Below are positions 4,698 through 7,558 of a DNA stretch of 7,558 nt, in pieces (position 1 is the first letter of the stretch; every line of letters begins with the position of its first letter). The DNA is from Aeromicrobium sp. (GTDB lineage Bacteria; Actinomycetota; Actinomycetes; Propionibacteriales; Nocardioidaceae). The stretch is taken from the NCBI GenBank assembly GCA_023254755.1, contig JALRKU010000321.1, forward strand, positions 1-7,558, in the 5' to 3' direction. The notes below the pieces were generated by a model. That model ran no database searches and was not told the origin of the DNA. It saw only the letters and a list, made by a program, of their open reading frames with translations. Both the position numbers and the translations under genes were made by a program.

Positions 4698-5120
4698 GGG
4701 GCAGAGTCGGCGGATGCCCTTGGCGATGTTGGCCTGCAGGACCTTGCCGACCAGGCCCGCGGTGCCGGGGATCGGGGCGTCGAAGCCGATCGTGTAGTCG
4801 AGCCGGGTGCCTCCGTCGGGGGTCGGGGTCAGCTCCTGACGTCCCCAGTGGCCCTTGAGCGGCGAGCCCTTGGTGATCGCGTACTCGATCAGCGTGGGAC
4901 GGTCGGCCGTCGTGGTCGTCTCCCAGAACGCCGGCAGCGGTCCGATCTTGAGCGCTCGCGTGGATCCCACGCCGTTGCGCTCGGTGTCGCCGTCGCGCAC
5001 ACGGGTGACCTTGGCGCCGAGCACCGGCCCCAGGTTCTCGTGCTCCGACAGCCTGTCGAAGACCGTCTCGGGATCGGACGTGAAGGTGTGAGTGACGCGC
5101 ACGCGCGTGGGAGCGACCAT
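4695..5120 (-). CDS. SRPBCC/START-like ligand-binding family protein
   Basis: The 141-aa product fits the helix-grip SRPBCC superfamily (polyketide cyclase/START-like). It opens with VRVTHTFTSDPETVFDRLSE (7-26), typical of the first strand and helix. FWETTTTADRPTLIEYAITKGSPLKGHWG (about 65-93) and GGTRLDYTIGFDAPIPG (103-119) form the central sheet, and a C-terminal helix (about 120-138) closes the cavity. Such proteins bind or process small hydrophobic ligands; neither ligand nor activity can be named. The ATG at 5120 has no Shine-Dalgarno but has TAGACT 8 nt upstream, indicating a leaderless message. An open frame continues far upstream but only as antisense to trmL, so it is not part of the gene. 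The gene is divergent from trmL with a 39-bp gap. Its TGA stop is the start of the fifth array motif. Confidence 0.85.
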   Translation of the reverse strand: MVAPTRVRVTHTFTSDPETVFDRLSEHENLGPVLGAKVTRVRDGDTERNGVGSTRALKIGPLPAFWETTTTADRPTLIEYAITKGSPLKGHWGRQELTPTPDGGTRLDYTIGFDAPIPGTAGLVGKVLQANIAKGIRRLCP

Positions 5121-5128
5121 GACCAGGC

Positions 5129-5134
5129 AGTCTA
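5129..5134 (-). promoter_or_regulatory. Putative -10 of the SRPBCC gene (leaderless type)
   Basis: TAGACT on the minus strand ends 8 nt before the ATG, with no purine-rich ribosome site in between. The -35 region would fall in trmL upstream and coding DNA. It lies back to back with the trmL -10, 12 bp away. Confidence 0.5.
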
Positions 5135-5136
5135 GA

Positions 5137-5155
5137 GGCAGCCGCGTAGGCTGCC
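5137..5155. other. 7-bp perfect inverted repeat between SRPBCC and trmL
   Basis: GGCAGCC-gcgta-GGCTGCC is a perfect 7+7 bp inverted repeat with a 5-bp centre filling the divergent gap. It contains the trmL -10 (TAGGCT) and adjoins the SRPBCC -10, so a dimeric protein bound here would block both promoters. With no transcript across it in the leaderless model, a DNA operator is more likely than an RNA hairpin (inference). Confidence 0.45.
5147..5152 (+). promoter_or_regulatory. Putative -10 of trmL (leaderless type)
   Basis: TAGGCT fits TANNNT and ends 7 nt before the GTG start at 5160. No ribosome-binding sequence lies between them. This supports both a leaderless transcript and the choice of GTG 5160 as the start. 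Confidence 0.5.
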
Positions 5156-5159
5156 GAGC

Positions 5160-5618
5160 GTGTTCCGGATCCTGTTCCACGAGCCTCGCATCGCCGGCAA
5201 CACGGGAGCCGCGATCCGCCTCGCGGCCGTGACGGGCGCCGAGCTCCACCTGGTCGAGCCGCTGGGCTTCGACCTCGACGAGGCCAAGCTGCGCCGCGCC
5301 GGTCTGGACTACCACGACCTCGCCGTCCTGACCGTGCACCCGGACCTCGACAGCGCGCTCGCGACCATGCCGGACGTCGCCGTCTACGCCTTCACCGCGC
5401 ACGGCGACGTCGTCTACTCCGACGTCGCCTACTCCCCCGGCGACGTGCTGATGTTCGGTGCCGAGCCGACCGGTCTGCCCGACGAGGCCCTCGAGCACCC
5501 TCGCGTCACGGCGCGCGTGACCCTGCCGATGCTGCCGGCCCGCCGCTCGATGAACCTGACGAACACCGCCTCGGTCGCGATCTACGAGGCGTGGCGGCAG
5601 CACGGCTTCGCGACGTAG
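5160..5618 (+). CDS. trmL: tRNA (cytidine/uridine-34 2'-O)-methyltransferase TrmL (SPOUT family)
   Basis: TrmL uses S-adenosylmethionine to methylate the ribose of the wobble base in certain leucine tRNAs. The 152-aa product aligns with E. coli TrmL end to end. NTGAAIRLAAVTGAELHLVE (14-33) matches the N-terminal SPOUT motif and GFDLDEAKLRRAGLDYHDL (36-54) is the family block. FGAEPTGLP (99-107) and LPARRSMNLTNTASVAIYEA (125-144) form the knotted AdoMet site, with the conserved RSMNL and YEAWRQ. E. coli has FGPE where this protein has FGAE, a conservative difference. The GTG at 5160 begins exactly at the family N-terminus, 7 nt after TAGGCT. The E. coli enzyme acts on tRNA-Leu with CAA and UAA anticodons, so the nearby tRNA-Leu(UAG) is not an expected substrate by that precedent. 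Dimeric and cytoplasmic by family. Confidence 0.95.
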   Translation: MFRILFHEPRIAGNTGAAIRLAAVTGAELHLVEPLGFDLDEAKLRRAGLDYHDLAVLTVHPDLDSALATMPDVAVYAFTAHGDVVYSDVAYSPGDVLMFGAEPTGLPDEALEHPRVTARVTLPMLPARRSMNLTNTASVAIYEAWRQHGFAT

Positions 5619-5664
5619 CCGAGAGCCTGCGCACGAGACCCCGGTGGTGGCGCGCTGACGGACC

Positions 5665-5690
5665 CCGGCGCAGGGCGGAACGCCCACCGG
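5665..5690 (+). terminator. Stem-loop downstream of trmL, possible terminator
   Basis: CCGG (5665-5668) and CCGG (5687-5690) bracket GGGCG-GAA-CGCCC (5673-5685), giving an interrupted GC-rich hairpin about 47 nt after the trmL stop. It has no T-tract. It is placed reasonably to separate trmL from the SGNH hydrolase gene. Confidence 0.3.
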
Positions 5691-5721
5691 ACAGGCCGCA
5701 GATCGCTGGGCGATGACGCCG

Positions 5722-5739
5722 CGTGACGTTCTCGTGACG
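5722..5739 (+). promoter_or_regulatory. Paired CGTGACG direct repeat with 11-bp period
   Basis: CGTGACG occurs at 5722-5728 and 5733-5739, one helical turn apart, about 80-90 bp before the SGNH hydrolase start and upstream of a possible -10 (TACGCT, 5779-5784). Paired direct repeats at 11-bp spacing are the usual layout for OmpR-family response regulators, including MtrA-type sites in actinobacteria. The match to any specific consensus is untested. Confidence 0.3.
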
Positions 5740-5814
5740 ACTTGTCCGAATCCCTGCACGACGACCCGCTCCCCGACATACGCTGACGCTCCGAGCAAGG
5801 GGAGAAGAACAGCG

Positions 5815-6513
5815 GTGGAACAGCAGGTGACCGCGCACGTTCGTCGACGGGTGACATGGGTCCTCGCCGGCGCTCTCGTGCTCGCGCTCGCACCGTTCCT
5901 GATGTGGCAGCGCGCCGAGGGCGGTCCGGTCTCGGCAATCGCGCCGGACGGCATCGTCGTGGTCGGCGACTCGATCACGGCGCGCTACAACGACGTCCCC
6001 GGCGACGCCGACCAGGGCTGGTGGAGCATCGTCGGACGTCACTACGGCGCCGACGTGCGCCGGTACGCGCAGTCCGGGTCCGGCTACCTGCGACCCGGCT
6101 TGTTCTGCGAGGGCGACCGGTTCCGCGAACGGCTCGGCGCGTTCACCGGTGCACCTCCGTCGATCTTCATCATCGAGGGAGGTCGCAACGACTGGGCGAC
6201 CTGCCGCGACGGTCGGTTCCGGCCGTCGACCGACGCCGAGGTGGCGGCGGCGGTCGACCAGTACCTGGACCTGGTCACCGAGATGCTCCCCGCCCAGACC
6301 CGCGTGGTCGTGCTGGCGCCGCCGTGGGGTCCTCGGCAGCGGATCGAGGGACTGCGGGTCACGAGCATCATCCGCAGCGCGGTCGCCCAGCACGGCGCCG
6401 AGTTCGTCGACACCACCGGCACCCTCGGCCCGCTCGAGGTGGTCGACGGGATCCACCCGAACCGGGCGGGCAGCCTCGCGATCGCCGATCGCGTGATCGC
6501 CGCCATCGGCTGA
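5815..6513 (+). CDS. Membrane-anchored or secreted SGNH/GDSL hydrolase
   Basis: The 232-aa product has a short basic N-terminus (HVRRR, 8-12), one hydrophobic helix (about 13-31) and then an SGNH hydrolase domain, so it is probably anchored to or exported across the membrane. The catalytic blocks are all visible: block I VVVGDSIT (48-55) with nucleophile S53, a block II-like glycine in AQSGSGY (85-91), block III GGRND (122-126) with N125, and block V DGIHPN (211-216) with D211 and H214. C98 and C130 could form a disulfide outside the cell. Such enzymes are esterases acting on lipids, acylated sugars or cell-wall polymers; the substrate is not evident. The GTG at 5815 is chosen because AAGGGGAG (5797-5804) precedes it; an open frame reaches back to 5713 but lacks a ribosome site. 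No clear Ala-X-Ala cleavage site or lipobox is seen. Confidence 0.9.
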   Translation: MEQQVTAHVRRRVTWVLAGALVLALAPFLMWQRAEGGPVSAIAPDGIVVVGDSITARYNDVPGDADQGWWSIVGRHYGADVRRYAQSGSGYLRPGLFCEGDRFRERLGAFTGAPPSIFIIEGGRNDWATCRDGRFRPSTDAEVAAAVDQYLDLVTEMLPAQTRVVVLAPPWGPRQRIEGLRVTSIIRSAVAQHGAEFVDTTGTLGPLEVVDGIHPNRAGSLAIADRVIAAIG

Positions 6514-6514
6514 C

Positions 6515-6547
6515 CGGGCGTCATCGGCCGCACGCCCGCAGCCGGGC
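6515..6547 (+). terminator. Overlapping hairpins after SGNH hydrolase gene, possible terminator
   Basis: CGGGCGT (6515-6521) pairs with ACGCCCG (6532-6538) around a 10-nt loop, starting 2 nt after the stop codon. GCCCG (6534-6538) can instead pair with CGGGC (6543-6547). The two hairpins are mutually exclusive. There is no T-tract; termination is inferred from position. Confidence 0.4.
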
Positions 6548-6564
6548 GGTGACGGGGCGACCGA

Positions 6565-6657
6565 TCACGGCCCTGGACGCGTCGCTCGGGTACCGCTGCT
6601 CACGGCGACACGTCGCAGGCTCACCGCCGGTCACGGACACGTCGCCAACTCACCGCC
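6565..6657. repeat. Degenerate repeat TCACGG-ACACGTCGC-CTCACCGCC, two clear copies and one decayed
   Basis: Copy A (6600-6628) and copy B (6631-6657) share TCACGG, ACACGTCGC and CTCACCGCC, differing by a 2-bp CG insertion and a 3-bp block (AGG versus CAA). A weaker copy at 6565-6596 keeps TCACGG, ACGCGTCGC and ACCGC. Copy A contains the dyad GCGAC-AC-GTCGC (6605-6616). It lies between the converging SGNH and DUF1905 genes. The rest of this 199-bp gap holds the hairpins and the 28-bp duplication, with no gene. Confidence 0.75.
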
Positions 6658-6713
6658 CCGGACCGGGCGCGGCGGGTCGGGCGCTCCGGACCGGGCGCGG
6701 CGGGTCGGGCGCT
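6658..6713. repeat. Perfect 28-bp tandem duplication at the end of the DUF1905 gene
   Basis: The 28-bp units 6658-6685 and 6686-6713 are identical. Each begins CCGGACCGGGCG and ends GTCGGGCGCT. The second unit supplies the last base of the DUF1905 stop codon (6713-6715). Identity over both units suggests a recent slippage event or selection on the repeat. Confidence 0.95.
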
Positions 6714-7024
6714 CAGGGGTGGTCGGGGCGCTCGAGGTCGAGGAGCACCTCGACCTCGGTGCCGACCTCGATGCCCTCGCGGTCGCGCACGGCCTTCTTC
6801 AGCGGGAGGACGAAACCGCCTCGGGCGGTGTCGGGGAACACCGACGTGCTCCACGACGACGTGCCGACGCGCACCGCCACCCGGACCGAGCCGAATCCGG
6901 CCTTGTCGGGGCCGGCGGCCTCGTCGAGCTCGTCGGTGACGTCGGGCGGCAGCGTCACGAAGACCCAGCCCGCCTCCTTGCGGACGTCCCACTTCCAGGC
7001 CGCGGCGCGGAACGTCCAGCTCAT
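6713..7024 (-). CDS. DUF1905 domain protein
   Basis: The 103-aa protein matches the DUF1905 layout, a small beta-barrel-like domain. It begins WTFRAAAWKWDVRKEAGWVF (3-22), where the F-x-A...W pattern and the following VTLPPDVTDEL (23-33) are typical. Then come GSVRVAVRVGTSSWSTSVFP (45-64), GGFVLPLKKAVRDREGIEVG (69-88, the P-x-K motif) and TEVEVLLDLERP (89-100). It is a single-domain form without the extra C-terminal YdeI/OmpD-associated helix region. The ATG at 7024 lies 10 nt after the rdgB stop, with AGG as a weak ribosome site, so it is probably co-transcribed with rdgB. Biochemical role is unknown. Its stop codon touches the 28-bp tandem duplication. Confidence 0.85.
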   Translation of the reverse strand: MSWTFRAAAWKWDVRKEAGWVFVTLPPDVTDELDEAAGPDKAGFGSVRVAVRVGTSSWSTSVFPDTARGGFVLPLKKAVRDREGIEVGTEVEVLLDLERPDHP

Positions 7025-7034
7025 CGAGGCGGCC

Positions 7035-7558
7035 TCAGGCCAGGGCGGCCTGGACGTCGGGCGCGATGGCGGCGAGGGCGTGGCCGCGGTGGCTGATCGC
7101 GTCCTTCTCGGCCGGCGCGAGCTCGGCGGTGCTGACCTCGTAGCCGTCGGCCGCGAAGAGCGGGTCGTAGCCGAACCCTCCTCCTCCGTGCTCGGCGCGC
7201 AGGATGCGACCGGGCATCTCGCCACGGCGCACCACCTCGGCGCCGTCGGGCGTGCAGAGCGCCATGACGCACACGAAGGTGGCGCCGCGGCGCTCGTCGG
7301 GTGCGTCGCCGAGCTGCGAGAGCAGGAGGGCGTTGTTGGCCGCGTCGCCGCCCTGGTCCTTGGGCACGCCGGACCAGCGCGCCGACAGCACTCCCGGCAT
7401 GCCGTTGAGCTCGTCGACGCACAGGCCCGAGTCGTCCGCCAGGGAAGGCAGTCCGGTGGCCGCCAGGCAGGCACGCGCCTTGATGAGCGCGTTGCCCTCG
7501 AACGTGGGCTCGGTCTCGGCCGGCTCGTCGTACTGGGCCACCTCGGAGAGACCCACCA
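7035..7558 (-). CDS. rdgB: XTP/dITP pyrophosphatase (RdgB/HAM1), 5' end beyond window
   Basis: RdgB hydrolyses non-canonical purine triphosphates (dITP, XTP, ITP) to monophosphate and pyrophosphate, keeping deaminated bases out of DNA and RNA. The visible 174 codons lack only the N-terminal strand and its usual S/T-x-N-x-x-K nucleotide motif, which must lie right of the window. A GTG at 7556 is open but is internal by family comparison. Seen blocks are TFEGNALIKARA (18-29 counted from that GTG), LADDSGLCVDELNGMPGVLS (39-58) with the metal-binding and catalytic aspartates D41/D42, SARWSG, the nucleotide-binding GGGGFGYDPLF, and EKDAISHRGHAL near the C-terminus. No frameshift or missing key residue appears in this part. 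It sits directly ahead of the DUF1905 gene as an apparent operon. Confidence 0.96.
   Translation of the reverse strand, partial: VGLSEVAQYDEPAETEPTFEGNALIKARACLAATGLPSLADDSGLCVDELNGMPGVLSARWSGVPKDQGGDAANNALLLSQLGDAPDERRGATFVCVMALCTPDGAEVVRRGEMPGRILRAEHGGGGFGYDPLFAADGYEVSTAELAPAEKDAISHRGHALAAIAPDVQAALA

Noticed and set aside
4430..4797. Several overlapping short plus-strand frames through the tRNA and the motif array
   Set aside because: They run across the tRNA and repeats, have no ribosome sites and no family resemblance, and encode repeated serine-rich strings produced by the 21-bp repeats.
4377..5618. Functional link between tRNA-Leu(UAG) and trmL because they are near each other
   Set aside because: The E. 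coli TrmL substrates are tRNA-Leu with CAA and UAA anticodons, the two genes are separated by a minus-strand gene, and proximity alone is weak evidence.
4695..5978. Minus-strand open frame of 427 codons extending the SRPBCC gene upstream
   Set aside because: The part beyond 5120 is antisense to trmL and the SGNH gene. The SRPBCC fold starts at the ATG at 5120, which also has a promoter-like -10 in front.

Overview
The window is uniformly very GC-rich, uses GTG as a start codon freely, carries a DtxR/IdeR-type iron box, and has several TANNNT -10 elements placed 6-8 nt before a start codon (leaderless style). Together with gene families such as DUF3618 and an orphan GroES-like protein, this points to a chromosomal segment of a high-GC actinobacterium, possibly Propionibacteriales (Nocardioides/Aeromicrobium-like). 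The order is an inference and the phylum is fairly safe. I see no complete mobile element, CRISPR array, toxin-antitoxin pair or phage gene.

Layout. 1-1137 (minus): 379 N-terminal residues of eutB, the ethanolamine ammonia-lyase large subunit, running off the left edge. 1227-2069 (minus): a siderophore-interacting ferric reductase under an iron box that overlaps the stop codon of the gene before it. 2099-3819 (minus): a tight three-gene operon encoding a DUF3618 membrane-anchored small protein, a GroES-like Cpn10 paralogue and a FUSC-family membrane protein. 3886-4356 (plus): a Bcp/PrxQ peroxiredoxin divergent from that operon, followed 20 nt later by tRNA-Leu(UAG) at 4377-4456. 4457-4694: a 238-bp non-coding stretch with two hairpins, a 17-bp near-copy of the tRNA 3' end, and five copies of a 10-bp dyad motif. 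4695-5120 (minus): an SRPBCC/START-like protein. 5160-5618 (plus): trmL, tRNA 2'-O-methyltransferase. These two are divergent, with only 39 bp between their starts. 5815-6513 (plus): a membrane-anchored SGNH/GDSL hydrolase. 6514-6712: a 199-bp convergent region with hairpins, a degenerate 27-35-bp repeat and a perfect 28-bp tandem duplication. 6713-7558 (minus): a DUF1905 protein preceded by the 5'-truncated rdgB/HAM1 nucleotide pyrophosphatase.

Most genes are housekeeping or metabolic: ethanolamine use, iron release, peroxide defence, tRNA modification and nucleotide-pool cleaning. The unusual content is in the non-coding DNA. The 4443-4697 stretch looks like the scar of an element that once integrated at the tRNA-Leu 3' end, and it carries a two-block inverted array with 21-bp periodicity. 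In each block the motif reads in the sense direction of the flanking transcription unit. The 6565-6713 region is a second, unrelated repeat cluster in a convergent gap. Both clusters end exactly on the stop codon of the minus-strand gene to their right.
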